A DNA stretch of 64,000 bases. It comes from Forficula auricularia. Taxonomy: Eukaryota; Arthropoda; Insecta; Dermaptera; Forficulidae. The notes under the pieces were generated by a model. That model did not search any database. It was not told the origin of the DNA and was given only the letters and a program-made list of their open reading frames with translations. Of this stretch, positions 31,230 through 41,668 are shown one piece after another. Location: NCBI GenBank assembly GCA_024734495.1, contig JALMQS010000225.1, positions 6,485,425 through 6,549,424 on the forward strand, given 5' to 3'. How positions within the stretch are numbered: position 1 is the stretch's first letter; every line of letters begins with the position of its first letter. The position numbers were made by a program, and so were the translations under genes.

Positions 31230-31900
31230 TCCATGGATGCTGTGGTTGCGGCGCATCCTAAAATTTCAAAACATTCAGAGTATTTTCATCCGGTGTCATA
31301 AAAAATCCAACGTTAAATTTGAAAAATAACATAACATTCTAATAATGCCATTATATAGGTTTTTCCATATCAAATTCAGGATGTTTCAAACCAAATTCAG
31401 GATTTAAAAAATCAAAATTATGATTAATAAACAGCTGAAAAAATAGAAAAATGTTATAGTTAAGAAAATGTTTTCAGGTAAAAAAGCTTAAATTTGGTGC
31501 ATTCTAAGATATTTCTGTACCAATTTTTAGCTTATTATCTAAAACCTTTCAAGATTAGCACTTTTTGTACCCTCAAGAAACGTTTTCAGATAAAAAGCTA
31601 TAATTTAATATGTAAAATATGCATGGTTTTATAGAAATTCTAAATTTTATTTGAAAAAGTCTAATTTTGATTTTTAATATCCTGAATTTGATATGGAAAA
31701 GTTTGCACTTGATTTTTAAAATCATGAATTTGAAATGAAAAAGTCCGAATTTGAAGTTAAAAACTAATATATTAGGTACATTATTACCATATTCGATAAA
31801 TAAAATAAAATTTAAAAAAATGAAAGGGTTTTTGAACAGCATCCCCTGTTTGAAAAGCCACTATTGCATAATATGTATTTTTCTATCTTACTATTTAAGT
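31230..31900. repeat. Degenerate short tandem repeat family
   Basis: Repeats of CAAATTCAGGAT and TGATTTTTAAAATC-like words; an inverted relative spans 58430-58890. Open frames here simply repeat KF/LKI and are not genes. Confidence 0.6.
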
Positions 31901-31989
31901 CTATCCACACAAGTCTTCATTCATCCATTTGAGTTACCCGATTTATTTGAATTTTACTACAATTGTAAATAAATAAATAATGGATTTAT

Positions 31990-32796
31990 ACTAAAATACC
32001 TATTTTTAAATAAATAAATATTCTTAATTATTTATAATAGTTTTTTTATTTTATTTAAAGTTGTTTTGAAGTTCTGGGGAGATGGGCTACAAAAATATAA
32101 TATATGTACTCAAATTCCATCGGTAGAATTCTTACTATCCAGGGGTCTACGCCCCCTTAACAGAGGGTTTTAGAATAATAATTTAAATTTTCTAATTTTA
32201 ATACATTTTATTTGTCATGAGCTGTTAGTAGGTTTTAAATTTCTTAATTTTAATGAATATTTTATTTGTCATTCACTATTAGTGGGTTTTTAAAATTAAA
32301 CATCAGCAACCTCGAAAACCTTAGTATACCAAGTTTTATTCAAATTGAAGAACGCCTTTATATTTTGGCCAGGTTTTTGTGATTTGGGACCACTGTGGGT
32401 CGCGACGCTTGAGTCGTAGCATGAAGAGTGGGTTGCGTAGCTACAGGCGTCCCCGTGGACGCTCCAAGCCAAGCAGCTGCTGAATTTCCTTTTACTCTTG
32501 ACAAGTTCACGATAGAAAATCTATTTGAGGCATACTTTATTGTCAAAGTGACTAAAATTAAGTAGCCCCTAGCTAGAAAGATTTTTTTTATAATTATTAT
32601 ATGTCTGATCAAATTATCCTGTTTAAAACTGTGTAAGAATAAAATTTAAATTTTCTACTTGATGCTGTTCAAAGAATTAAATATATATCTGCGTTACTTT
32701 TTTCTTGATTGAATTTCTAAATAAGCAAGCTGCTCTGCCACACCCTATATAACAAATTCTTTATTCAAACTAACAATTTATTTTCTGAATTTCTAG
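31990..32796. other. Uricase intron 1, distal part
   Basis: AT-rich, with two partial family 2 Helitron phrases (TTTTATTTGTCATGAGCTGT, 32208; TTTTATTTGTCATTCACTAT, 32260). A less AT-rich stretch (32380-32490) has no supported gene. Ends in TTTCTAG at 32790-32796. Confidence 0.5.
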
Positions 32797-32991
32797 GTGG
32801 AATCCCTGAAGAGTTTGCACTTTTGCTTTGCAATCATTTCTTGTATACGTATCGTCATGTCGACGAGGTGTCTGTCCATGTTATGGAATATCCATGGGAG
32901 AGGCTCCAGGCTGATGGAACCTCCCATAACCATGCTTTCATCTTTTGCCCATCCGGCTTCCGTTTCTCCAAAGTGACCCAGAAGAGAAATG
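32797..32991 (+). CDS. Uricase, coding exon 2 (one-base frameshift)
   Basis: Bounded by TTTCTAG before 32797 and AAATG/GTGAGT at 32992. From about 32807 it codes PEEFALLLCNHFLYTYRH, VDEVSVHVMEYPWERL and HNHAFIFCPSGFRF, clear uricase. Exon 1 ends in phase 0, so this exon should start GTG GAA TCC and reach PEEF, but the sequence has TCCCTGAAGAG where TCCCCTGAAGAG is needed: one C is missing near 32807. The family has a (K/E)SPEEFA motif here, and restoring the base makes the total coding length 1116, divisible by three. So this is either a real null allele or a homopolymer indel in the assembly. Confidence 0.9.
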
Positions 32992-33406
32992 GTGAGTAAA
33001 ATTGATTAAACAGTGATTAAAGAACACAAAGCTTGGGCATGATTTTAACTTTGTTCAAAACTTTAGTCCTTATGTGAGAAAGGAGAATGTATGTTAAAAC
33101 ACACCACCATCCCTGTATATTGAAACATCTAGTAATTACGTAAAAGGGATTCAAAGGGCTCTATTAAAATCTTGTTTAGACAAATTTAAGAAAATATTTT
33201 GAGTTATTTTCAAAAAATATCCTCTTTAATTGGAAAATGATTTTGTAAAATAAGCGTCTAGGTGAGAAAGAATTTTTCTTACTAATGAAGCTGTTGAAGC
33301 TTTTATTTTTGTGATTAATTTGATTAAACTTTGAATTTTTATTTAAATTACACATAATTAATTATAATTATTTATTGAACTCGAACAAATAATACTATAA
33401 AACTAC

Positions 33407-33443
33407 GACGTTTCGATCGACTTATTTTGCGATCGTTCTCAAG
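33407..33443 (-). ncRNA. Hammerhead-like motif, variant core
   Basis: Minus strand: CTTGAGA, then A, CGATCG..CGATCG stem, GAAACGTC. The first box has an extra T. The ACGT helix III tract is kept. Confidence 0.45.
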
Positions 33444-33819
33444 TATGAGCACCCACTCAGATTATAGGTTAAATGGGCCAATCACCTGTCGGTCCAGGCT
33501 TATATAGACTCCATGTACAGTCCAGTCAAAAAACCAACACATTGACGACCTCAGTGCCCTCTGTCAGACTGACACATGTTTTTAAAAACTATAAAGTGAA
33601 AAATATTGAAAAATCAAATAATAATAATAACAATAACAATAATAAATAACAAAATAGAAGCTATCATCTCTGCTGTTTACAGCCGATGTATAGTAAACAA
33701 ACCTCCTTCAAAAGGAGAGAAAAGAATGAAAATAATAAATAACAATTAATTCACATATCAAGAATTTTATATAGTTTATATAGTTGGATTTTATAATACA
33801 AGGTACATCGGTTATATTA

Positions 33820-34622
33820 TCTACTCTTATTAAACGAGCAAAAATTGTATATTTGTATATTTATTTGTTTATATATTTGTATCTTGGTTCTATTTTGAAA
33901 ACGGCTCTACCGATTTTGATGAAATTCACGGGTTAGGGGGTTTTTGGGGTGACAATTCAATCTGTCACGGTCTCATCTTCGACAAAATTGTTTTTGATGG
34001 GTTTTTTCGTAATCAAATTAATTATTCTCAGGTAGACAAATCCCATTCTTAGGGTTTTAAAAAAAGGTTTCCCTTTTCCTTTTGTGCTCAGGCAGACAAT
34101 GGGTCGGGTAAATCCTTTATTCTCAAAGGCCTTTAAGAAGTATTGTGATTGTGGATTTTAACATATTTTGTTGTCCCTAAATGTTAGAAATATTAATAAA
34201 CGTTTTGTAATTGTTTTTATAATGAACTTTATTTATTTAATAGAATAAAAAATAATCAAGAGCAGGTCTCAATTTTCTGAAAAAACAACACATTTTGATA
34301 GGTTTTATTTATTAACAATTGGATGAATAAAAATGAATAATATGGTTGAATCAAAACAGGTGCAGGAGGTGGGGTGCAGTGGTGGGTGATTCGGGGGTAG
34401 GGCGAGGTTTCGGGGGTGGGGTCGAGCGGGATGGAGGTGGGGTGGGGGGGGGACATTGGGCGAATATTATATATTTTTGTATTTTTTTTAATTTGAAAGC
34501 GGCTCTCAAATAAAAATCGAGATTTTTATCAGAATTTTAAATTAATTTAAAAATAATATTAAAATAAAGCTTTTATCTGAAGGAAGAAGTTACCGAGCAT
34601 CGCTCGGTGCCTCCAGGTACTA
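33820..34622 (+). mobile_element. Non-autonomous Helitron, family 1
   Basis: 5' TCTACTCTTATTAAACGAGC; GGGTTAGGGGGTTTTTGGGG; G-rich tract 34360-34455; 3' hairpin CCGAGC-ATC-GCTCGG and GCCTCCAGGTACT. Very close to 22015-22773. Confidence 0.75.
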
Positions 34623-34909
34623 TACATGAAGTTAGCAACCCTGATATTTATAAGCTGGCAACCCTGATATTTGCCTTATCTGCATGAAGTTAGCATCAAG
34701 ATATTTACAAAATACTTTTATAATTATTTTCAGAATACATTTAAGTATAATTACTGTGAGGAATTAAAATTAATGTTGTATCATTCGCGTTCATAATAAA
34801 TTTGTAACATATAATAGCATAAAATAGCAGGGATTTGAACAAAAATTAAAAAACAGAGTTTTTATTAAATGGACCAGACGTTTCGTCAATTTATTGACCA
34901 TTTAATTAA

Positions 34910-35041
34910 TCACTCTTTGTATACTTTCAAATATTTCCAAATACTTCCAAATGTTTCCAAGTACTTCCAAATATTTACAAGTACTTCCAAAATACTTCCA
35001 AAGATGTGTACACCTACTTCCAATCGCGGATCACCCCTCGG
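34910..35041. mobile_element. hAT MITE, truncated
   Basis: Keeps CTTCCAAATATTTCCAA repeats and the right end TTCCAATCGCGGATCACCCC; the left terminus is missing. Confidence 0.65.
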
Positions 35042-35289
35042 ATGTAAATAATTGATCAAATTTTGGGTTTTCGAGCTTCAAAACTTCAGGTTGAAAAATA
35101 CTGAAAATTGAAACATATTTATAAACTGCGCATTTATATGCTAAGTTTCAACTTTCTAGCGTAAACTTTTTAATGTCAAAAAAAAGTCTTGAAAAATAGG
35201 AGTGATTTAAAACGATCACAGAATAAGTCGATCGAAACGTCGTAGTTTTTATTAGTATTCAATAAATAATTATAATTAATTAATAATTA

Positions 35290-35480
35290 GTAAAGATTGT
35301 GTTGTTGGTGCAAGGTGAAACATCTTTAATAAAGATAAGAGTAAATAAATATTATATTTAATATTGATTTACTATGAGTTAAGGATACTAGGTCACTTAA
35401 CATGAAATAAGTGACCTAGTATCCTTAACTCATAGTAAATCAATATTAAATATAATATTTAGTTACTCTTATCTTTATAA
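35290..35480. repeat. PLE terminal palindrome
   Basis: TTGGTGCAAGGTGAAACATC start, and arms GGATACTAGGTCACTTA with complement. The same arms recur at 39745-40515. Confidence 0.65.
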
Positions 35481-35980
35481 TTAATTATATGGTGATTTTA
35501 ATAAAATTTCAACTCTTAATAAAATTAATCACAAAAATAAAAGCTTCATCAGCTTTATTAAGTCTTGAATAAATTTTTACATTTTCCTCTAATTTAAATT
35601 CTTATTTGCTGTTTAAGAATCTTATAATTGTTATCTAGCTATTTTGGAAGTTATATGTATAAACATAAAGGAAATATAGCGTGATATTGGCCGTAAAATG
35701 CAGATTTGGTTGCTTCTCTAGCGCAATAACTCGGCGGCCCACTTATACTTGTACTGGGGTTTAAAACCCAGCGACTCTCTTACTGAACACAATCGGAACG
35801 GATTACAAGCTAATTCCAATTTAAATGCATTGCGATGTCTCATTTGCTTTCAAACAACAGAACATCTCAAATAGGGCAATCATCCAGAAACGGGGGCTTT
35901 ATTTTATTTAAATTATTAAGGGACTTCATCTCAGCAACAATCTTTAGTAATTTTTATTTTAATATTAACGAACGAGCTTT
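35480..35980. other. Uricase intron 2, unassigned interval
   Basis: A less AT-rich patch (35700-35880) shows no open frame of note. Confidence 0.5.
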
Positions 35981-35999
35981 TCGTGCGTGACTTCGGCAC

Positions 36000-36610
36000 G
36001 CCCTCGAAGCTCGGCCCTCCGGGCCCTGGTGGGCAGCGTCTCGGTCCAAAAATGTTATTCCTCTTAAAAAACCACACTCCAAATGTATTACCCGTAAACT
36101 ACCGAAAATACATCGTCTCTTAAAAGTTTCGCCTCTTTAATTTTTGAGTGGCCTGGGGGGGGGGGGGAGGAACAATTATCAATATATTTAATGTTTCTTA
36201 ATTTAAAATGAATTGGAGTCTTTCATTTCAAAATTCGAGTCCAAATTAGAATTATATTTCAAATTTGCCTGGTTAATGAAAATCGATTGGAGCCATCAGT
36301 TTAAAATCCGAGCTGACAATTATATTTCAAATTTGCCTCGTTAATTAATATATATTTAATGTTTCTTAATTTAAAATCTAATGTAGATTTTTCATTTTCA
36401 TTCGAGTTCAAATGAATACAATATGATCTCGACACAAAGTCTAAATCAAAAATATATAGTTTTAGTAACAGAAATCAAGATATAAATATTAATGTTACAT
36501 TGGTCTAATGGCTAGAGCTCGTGCCCTTAGTTCAAGAGTTCGTCGGTTCGATTCTAGGCAAGAGGGTAATTTTTTTAGAGAAATTTCTCTAAGCGTTGTT
36601 ACAAATTAAT
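36000..36610 (+). mobile_element. tRNA-derived SINE, inverted relative of 30245-30835
   Basis: Has GCGTCTCGGTCCAAAAATGT, AAAGTTTCGCCTCTTTAATT, a poly-G run at 36155, and the tRNA-like part at 36497-36566 near its far end. Confidence 0.6.
36497..36566 (+). other. tRNA-like sequence
   Basis: TTGGTCTAATGGCTAGAGCT A box and GTCGGTTCGATTCTAGGCAA B box. No full cloverleaf. Confidence 0.6.
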
Positions 36611-36782
36611 CTAGACAAATATATATAGTATGAGTTAAAAAATAATTCACCATAGACTTTTAATTACAAAATCTTAGTCTTAGGAATATATTAAAAATTA
36701 TAGCGATTATAATTGTTAGTTGGAATCGTAGGAAACTGGAAAATTAAAATTAAAACAGAGTTTTACTTATTTTAATGAGTCA

Positions 36783-36815
36783 GACGTTTCTTCGTTTGTT
36801 TTTCGACTTCCTCAG
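36783..36815 (-). ncRNA. Hammerhead-ribozyme-like motif
   Basis: Minus strand: CTGAGGA, A, GTCG/CGAA stem with one end mismatch, GAA-ACGT-C. Confidence 0.55.
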
Positions 36816-36840
36816 AGTCTCACTCCTTTAATGATAAAAC

Positions 36841-36955
36841 CGAGGGGTGATCCGCGATTGGAAGTAGGTGTACATCTCTTTGCAAGTACTTGGAAATATT
36901 TGGAAGTACAAGTGGAAGTAGGTGTACAGCATATTAGGTCGCGGTTCACCCCTCG
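36841..36955. mobile_element. hAT MITE, intact, 115 bp
   Basis: Inverted ends CGAGGGGTGATCCGCG and CGCGGTTCACCCCTCG. Flanks GATAAAAC (left) and GAAAAAAC (right) agree at 7 of 8 positions, an 8-bp target duplication. Same family as 12307-13388. Confidence 0.85.
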
Positions 36956-37215
36956 GAAAAAACTATGAGAAATAACATTGCATCATTTTTCAGTCTTTTT
37001 TTGATTAAAGCACATTCTCAATTTCCATTAATAATTAAAATTAAATTAAAACAATTAAAATAAATACAGTTGTCTTTGTTGATTGAATACAAATTTAATT
37101 GTTTTAATTTAATTTTAATTGATAATTATGAATGTATTTTAATGGAAAAGGATACAATGTTTTTACTCATAGATTTGTCAATGATGGACAATTGAGTAAC
37201 AAACATATTGAGCCG

Positions 37216-37248
37216 CTGAGGAAGTCGAAAAATAAACGAAGAAACGTC
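37216..37248 (+). ncRNA. Hammerhead-ribozyme-like motif
   Basis: CTGAGGA, A, GTCG..CGAA, GAA-ACGT-C. Upstream TGAG and downstream CTCA can pair as outer helix I. Confidence 0.6.
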
Positions 37249-37383
37249 CCACTCATTAAAAATAAAACTGTTTTAAACTTTGATTATCTAGATTATTTTC
37301 AAAAATTTTCAATTTTTTTTTTCAATTTTTTGAAACATTTCTTAAAAAATAAGTCCAAAAGTTTCTATGTATATATACCTAGT

Positions 37384-37764
37384 CAAGGGCGGATCCAGGG
37401 GGGGGAGCAGAGAGGGTGACCGCCCCCCATAGAGGCCAAAAAACGGCGGCCAAATCGACAGGGAATTTATAACAATTTTTTTATTTTTATTTTTTTTATT
37501 TTAATGAACTTAAAATATGAGAAATGAAACTTGTAAAAAAATTAAAAAAAAAACATTTATTTTTTTTTAAATTTTAAAATTGAAAATAAAGTTCTATGTG
37601 TGTGTGTGGGGGGGTCGGCGTCTCTGGACCCCCCCCCCCCCCCCTCCCCCCGCATGGACAATTCGATCGCGACACACTTTTGAGATAAAAAGTAGATCTT
37701 ATATACATCGGGCACCTTATTTACATTCTCCCCCCCCATAAAAAAATTCCTGGATCCGCCCTTG
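37384..37764. mobile_element. hAT-type MITE, second family
   Basis: Inverted ends CAAGGGCGGATCCAGG and CCTGGATCCGCCCTTG, with a perfect 8-bp duplication TACCTAGT (37376-37383 and 37765-37772). 381 bp, with long G and C homopolymers; no coding. Confidence 0.9.
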
Positions 37765-37871
37765 TACCTAGTAGTATAAATGTGAATGATAATTGTTATT
37801 AATTAAGTAAGTTCGCAAGTACTTGGACAGGTTTTTAATGTGTTAATCAAAAAATTGTCATTGATTTTTGC

Positions 37872-37904
37872 GACGTTTCGCCATCCTTATTCTGGCTTCA
37901 TCAG
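37872..37904 (-). ncRNA. Hammerhead-ribozyme-like motif
   Basis: Minus strand: CTGATGA, A, GCCA/TGGC around GAATAAGGA, GAA-ACGT-C. Confidence 0.65.
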
Positions 37905-38042
37905 GCTTCTAAAAAATACACAAAAAACAGAGTTACAGAGAAATCAACAAGTCACATCCTTTCTTTTTTCCATGTTAATTTATTCATAAAAAAAAGAAAG
38001 GACATTTCTCTATAACTCTGTTTTTTGTGTATTTTTAGAAGC

Positions 38043-38075
38043 CTGATGAAGCCAGAATAAAGCTGGCGAAACTTC
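38043..38075 (+). ncRNA. Hammerhead-ribozyme-like motif
   Basis: CTGATGA, A, perfect GCCAG/CTGGC around AATAAAG, GAAACTTC; one change in the ACGT tract relative to its partner. Confidence 0.62.
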
Positions 38076-38387
38076 GCAAAAATGAATGAAATTTTATTGA
38101 TTTACACATTAATTTCCTGTCCAAGTACCTGCGAACTTAATTAATTAAATAATATGGGCGCTATGGACTTTAATGATAATTGTTAGTTTTAGAAGTATAC
38201 AAAAAAAAAATCGTAAAGAAAACTAGATCAATTTTTAAAATTTGTTTACAAATCTGCACAAAAAACATTTCAAAATTAATATATATGAATCTATATATTT
38301 ATACTATATATAAACAATTTCCTATGTTAATTCTACATTAAGAAAAATTATTTTATTATTTTTGAAAAGGAAAAATAAATAGAGCAT

Positions 38388-38462
38388 CCGACGGGTTTCG
38401 AACCCGTGTCTCTCTCCTTTACGCGAAGAGCGGCTTAACCAACTAGCCCACAGATTCTCCCG
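38388..38462 (-). other. tRNA-like sequence
   Basis: Minus strand: GTGGGCTAGTTGGTTAAGCC (A box), CACGGGTTCGAAACCCGT (T arm fully paired). Acceptor ends do not pair well. The inverted copy is at 39002-39076 (+). Confidence 0.6.
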
Positions 38463-38706
38463 CCGAATAAACTCTTAAGTTGGAATGTCATTTTTTCCTT
38501 TTCGCGGTTTTTTCTATTTATAGTATAGTTACTTAATTTTTAGAGAAATTTATTTTTTAAACTGAAAGTTTCAATTGTTTTCGTTAAGCAATTTGAAAAA
38601 AAAAATCAATTTGTCTAAAAATTAAGTAACTATACTATTTAATAGAGTAAAGGGTGTGTAGTTTCACAGTGAATGAAATAAAACTCAAAGAGGTTTATAC
38701 AAACTC

Positions 38707-38737
38707 AATATATTTCGGATTATTAGTCCATCATCAG
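38707..38737 (-). ncRNA. Hammerhead-ribozyme-like motif
   Basis: Minus strand: CTGATGA, T, GGA/TCC around CTAATAA, GAA-ATATAT-T; AAACTC/GAGTTT flanks. Confidence 0.68.
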
Positions 38738-38776
38738 GAGTTTACAAGTTAATACTGAGTATTAACTTGTAAACTC

Positions 38777-38808
38777 CTGATGATGGACTAATAATCCGAA
38801 ATACATTG
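38777..38808 (+). ncRNA. Hammerhead-ribozyme-like motif
   Basis: Same core as its partner; helix III tract ATACAT has one change. Confidence 0.62.
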
Positions 38809-39001
38809 AGTTTGTATAAACCTCTTTGAGTTTTATTTCATTCACTGTGAAACTACACACCCTCTCTATTAACTAACATCATGTTTCACCTAAAACCTAC
38901 ACCACTTTCCATAAGTAAAAAAAAAAATAACTATACTATAAATAGAAAAAACCGCGAAAAAGAAAAATGACATTCCAACTTAAGAGCTTATTCGGCGGGA
39001 G

Positions 39002-39076
39002 AATCTGTGGGCTAGTTGGTTAAGCCGCTCTTTGCGTAAAGGAGAGAGACACGGGTTCGAAACCCGTCGGATTCTC
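39002..39076 (+). other. tRNA-like sequence
   Basis: Mirror of 38388-38462 with few changes; T arm CGGGTTCGAAACCCG intact. Confidence 0.6.
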
Positions 39077-39472
39077 TATTTATTTTTCCTTTTCAAAAAT
39101 AATAAAATAATTTTCTTAATGTAGAATTAACATAGGAAATTGTTTATATATAGTATAAATATATAGATTCATATATATTTATCATATTATTTAACTTTCG
39201 CGGTTCAAATTGCTTAACGAAAATAATTGAAACTTTCAGTTTAAAAAATCAATTTGTCTAAAAATTTCAAAATTAAATTTATTTTTGTGTGTAAAAATAT
39301 TAATAGCCGATTCGCAGGAACCATAAGATTTATACCAAACGGTCCTTATGAACCGGTAAGAAAGCATCCCCTGTTTTTAAGCGATTTTTTTTTATTTATC
39401 TAGTAAGAAAATAATTTAAGAAAAATTGGAAAAATGAATGTTTTAATTAAATATCTATTTTTGTTTTGATAG

Positions 39473-39659
39473 AGCGTCCAGTTATCGTTGGAGGCCTGAG
39501 CGGGATGAGAGTACTCAAAACAACGCAATCGGCGTTTACGGATTTTGTTCAAGATGAATATCGTACACTTCCAGATGCTTACGATCGTGTTTTCAGCACT
39601 GAAGTTACAGCCACTTGGGAGTATAGCACGGCAAACGGGGTCAACTTCAATCAAGTATG
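39473..39659 (+). CDS. Uricase, coding exon 3
   Basis: Acceptor TTTTGATAG before 39473; exon 2 ends in phase 1, giving G+AG = Glu. Codes ERPVIVGGLSGMRVLKTTQ, AFTDFVQDEYRTLPDA and YDRVFSTEVTATWEY. MRVLKTTQS.F..F..D...TLP..DR..(S/A)T.V...W is a core uricase signature, and the Arg of DRVFSTEV corresponds to the urate-binding Arg of the fungal enzyme. Ends ...NQVTG-like in phase 2 (TG before GTAAGT at 39660). No in-frame stop or indel. Separated from exon 2 by a 6.5 kb intron full of transposons. Confidence 0.92.
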
Positions 39660-39883
39660 GTAAGTCAAACAATAAATCAACTTCAATTTTTTTTATCATT
39701 TTGATTAAAAACATTTGAGAAATACGGCCGAAATCAGTACCTTACTCAGTAAAGATAAGAGTAAATAAATATTTTATTTAATATGGATTTACTATGAGTT
39801 AAGGATACTGGGTCACTTATTTCACATTAAAATTAAAAAATTAAAAGATATAAAAAATTTATTTTTTCTTTTTCAATATATAT

Positions 39884-39908
39884 ATTTCGGGCTATCAACC
39901 CATCTTCA
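39884..39908 (-). ncRNA. Hammerhead-ribozyme-like motif 3' of the PLE tail
   Basis: Minus strand: CTGAAGA, T, GGG/CCC around TTGATAG, GAAATATATA. Same strand as, and downstream of, the ORF tail at 40131. Confidence 0.62.
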
Positions 39909-40130
39909 GGAAATACAGAAAGTAACTAATTTAACTTATTGAATAACAGGCTATATATGTGTTTATTGAACAGAGAGACAGATTTTATAAAATTATTTTA
40001 AAAGGACGCTTTCTCTTAAGCTATTGTTAAGAAAGAATATCAGGTTGACCTTTATTTACATAGGATTGTTTGGCTGAAAGGCAAGTTAGTAAGGTCGTTG
40101 ACTTATGTCTCTGGGTTGGGGATGATTTTT

Positions 40131-40220
40131 TCATTTGGATATTAAAAGATCAATTATTATATTTGGTTTTACATCTAGTTGATTGTTGATAATATTTCTT
40201 AACAATAGCTTAAAAGAAAG
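40131..40220 (-). pseudogene. C-terminal tail of a Penelope-like ORF (second copy)
   Basis: Minus frame KLLLRNIINNQLDVKPN then IIIDLLISK and TGA at 40131-40133. It aligns with NNQQDIRNSTIIDLLINKN at 17377-17532 although the DNA is clearly different, which argues for two old members of one protein family. Only the tail survives. Confidence 0.62.
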
Positions 40221-40319
40221 CGTCCTTTTAAAATAATTTTATAAATTCTGTCTCTCTGTTCAATAAACACATATATAGCCTGTTATTAAATAAGTTAAAT
40301 TAGTTACTTTCTGTACTTC

Positions 40320-40349
40320 CTGAAGATGGGTTGATAGCCCGAAATATAT
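40320..40349 (+). ncRNA. Hammerhead-ribozyme-like motif
   Basis: CTGAAGA, T, GGG/CCC around TTGATAG, GAAATATATATATT. Mirror of 39884. Confidence 0.6.
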
Positions 40350-40791
40350 ATATTGAAAAAGAAAAAATAAATTTTTTATATCTTTTAATTTTTTAATTTT
40401 AATGTGAAATAAGTGACCCAGTATCCTTAACTCATAGTAAATCCATATTAAATAAAATATTTATTTACTCTTATCTTTATTAAAGATGTTTCACTTTGCA
40501 CCAACACCACAATCTCTACTGAACCTTACTCAGTAGTAATATGTCTGAAATTTTTCCTTTTGGATCTGCACATGGGCATTGAAGGATTCTTTTCATCCCC
40601 GTTTAATAATTCATATATCTTTATTTGAAAATTTTCTTTATTAAATCTATTTCTAGGACGAAGTAATTTTTTTTTAATTTTAAAACCCACTAATAGTTCA
40701 TGACAAATAAAATTATTTAAATTTCGATAGAATCGTAGAAAGTTGGATAAAAAATTTAAATTAAAAACAGTTTTCTCAATCAATTATGCCG

Positions 40792-40824
40792 GACGTTTCG
40801 TCAATTTATTTATGACTTCTTCAG
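40792..40824 (-). ncRNA. Hammerhead-ribozyme-like motif
   Basis: Minus strand: CTGAAGA, A, GTCA..TGAC stem around TAAATAAAT, GAA-ACGT-C. Confidence 0.65.
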
Positions 40825-40848
40825 CGGCTCATTGTGCAACTCAATTGT

Positions 40849-40881
40849 CTGAAGAAGTCATAAATAAAGTGACGAAATATT
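40849..40881 (+). ncRNA. Hammerhead-ribozyme-like motif
   Basis: CTGAAGA, A, GTCA/TGAC around TAAATAAAG, GAAATATTC. CTCAAT upstream and ATTGAG downstream can close a longer helix I with an internal loop. Confidence 0.62.
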
Positions 40882-41117
40882 CGGCATAATTGATTGAGAA
40901 AACTATGTATTTAAATTAATTTTTTTTATTATCCAACTTCTTACGATTCCATCTCAAAAAATTAATTATGGATACGTTCAGTGAAACGGTTAAATTAACA
41001 TTTTAAAACCCACTATTAGTTCATGACATATAAAATTTATTAAATTGAGATAGAATCGTAAAAAGTTGGATAAAAAATTAAATTAAAAACATTTCCGTTT
41101 TTGATTCAATTATTCCG

Positions 41118-41150
41118 GACGTTTCGTCACTTTATTTATGACTTTTTCAA
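41118..41150 (-). ncRNA. Degenerate hammerhead-like motif
   Basis: Minus strand keeps GTCA/TGAC stem II and GAA-ACGT-C, but the first box reads GTTGAAAA. Confidence 0.4.
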
Positions 41151-41174
41151 CGGCTCATTGTACAACTAAATTGT

Positions 41175-41207
41175 CTGAAGAAGTCATAAATATAGTGACG
41201 AAACATT
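41175..41207 (+). ncRNA. Hammerhead-ribozyme-like motif
   Basis: CTGAAGA, A, GTCA/TGAC-type stem around TAAATATAG, GAAACATTC. Confidence 0.58.
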
Positions 41208-41329
41208 CGGCATATTGAATGAGAAAACTATGTTTCTAATTTAATTTTTTATTTTTATCCAACTTACTACGCTTACATCTCACTAATTTAATTATGGATA
41301 CGATCAGTGAAACGGTTAAATTATTATTT

Positions 41330-41600
41330 TAAAACTCACTAATAGTTCATGACAAATAAAATTTATTAAAACTAGGAAATTTAAATTATTATTTTAAACC
41401 CCACTAATAGTTCATGACAAATAAAATTTATTAAAACTAGGAAATTTAAATTATTATTTTAAACCCCACTAATAGTTCATGACAAATAAAATTTATTAAA
41501 ATTAGGAAATTTAAACCAACTACGGAGAACAAGGGGTGTAGCCCTCTGGCCAGCAAGATGCCCGCCAAAGGAGGGCTTGGCAGCTGGTTTATTTATACAC
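41330..41600. repeat. Tandem repeat plus Helitron-like 3' end, family 2
   Basis: Three copies of a ~70-bp unit with CCACTAATAGTTCATGACAA and ATTAGGAAATTTAA-like ends, followed by CTGGCCAGCAAGATGCCCGC and GGGCTTGGCAGCTGGTTTAT. Intron 3. Confidence 0.6.
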
Positions 41601-41668
41601 TTGATAATGATATTTTAGAATCGAAATTGAATAAAATTGCATTTTAATTATTGTTTGATTTGTTCCAG

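Larger units (their letters stand above)
33360..35285. mobile_element. Penelope-like palindrome in uricase intron 2, split by a Helitron
   Basis: Left end AATTATAATTATTTATTGAA with hammerhead-like motif 33407 (-); right end 35215-35285 has AAGTCGATCGAAACGTCGTA and AATAAATAATTATAATTAAT. Helitron 33820-34622 and a hAT MITE fragment lie inside. Confidence 0.55.
36700..37300. mobile_element. Penelope-like palindrome with a hAT MITE inside
   Basis: Ends TTAAAACAGAGTTTTAC and related right end; hammerhead pair at 36783 (-) and 37216 (+). Confidence 0.6.
37830..38130. mobile_element. Penelope-like palindromic unit
   Basis: Arms GAACTTACTTGGACAGG-type to TTTTTTGTGTATTTTTAGAA with complements around 37985. 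Hammerhead pair inside. Uricase intron 2. Confidence 0.7.
38290..39190. repeat. tRNA-like SINE palindrome enclosing a PLE unit
   Basis: Outer arms 38290-38540 and 38930-39190 each hold a tRNA-like sequence: GGGTTTCGAACCCGTGTC at 38393 and GACACGGGTTCGAAACCCGT at 39048. The inner PLE unit spans 38640-38930. Uricase intron 2. Confidence 0.75.
39745..40515 (-). mobile_element. Penelope-like element in uricase intron 3
   Basis: Arms 39745-40020 and 40200-40515 mirror each other (GGATACTGGGTCACTTATTT and complement). Outer end GTTTCACTTTGCACCAACAC. The asymmetric core codes for a PLE-like tail on the minus strand, so the sense 3' arm is the left one, with hammerhead 39884-39908. Confidence 0.72.
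40690..41300. mobile_element. Two adjacent Penelope-like palindromic units
   Basis: Units 40725-40965 and 41040-41290 have arms CGTAGAAAGTTGGATAAAAA and the like, each with hammerhead-like motifs. They are near copies in tandem. Intron 3. Confidence 0.65.

Noticed and set aside
31573..31842. 89-codon minus-strand frame
   Set aside because: Translation of a short degenerate tandem repeat.
38388..39076. Functional tRNA genes
   Set aside because: A and B boxes and T arm are present, but acceptor and anticodon stems do not pair; the copies are inverted SINE heads.
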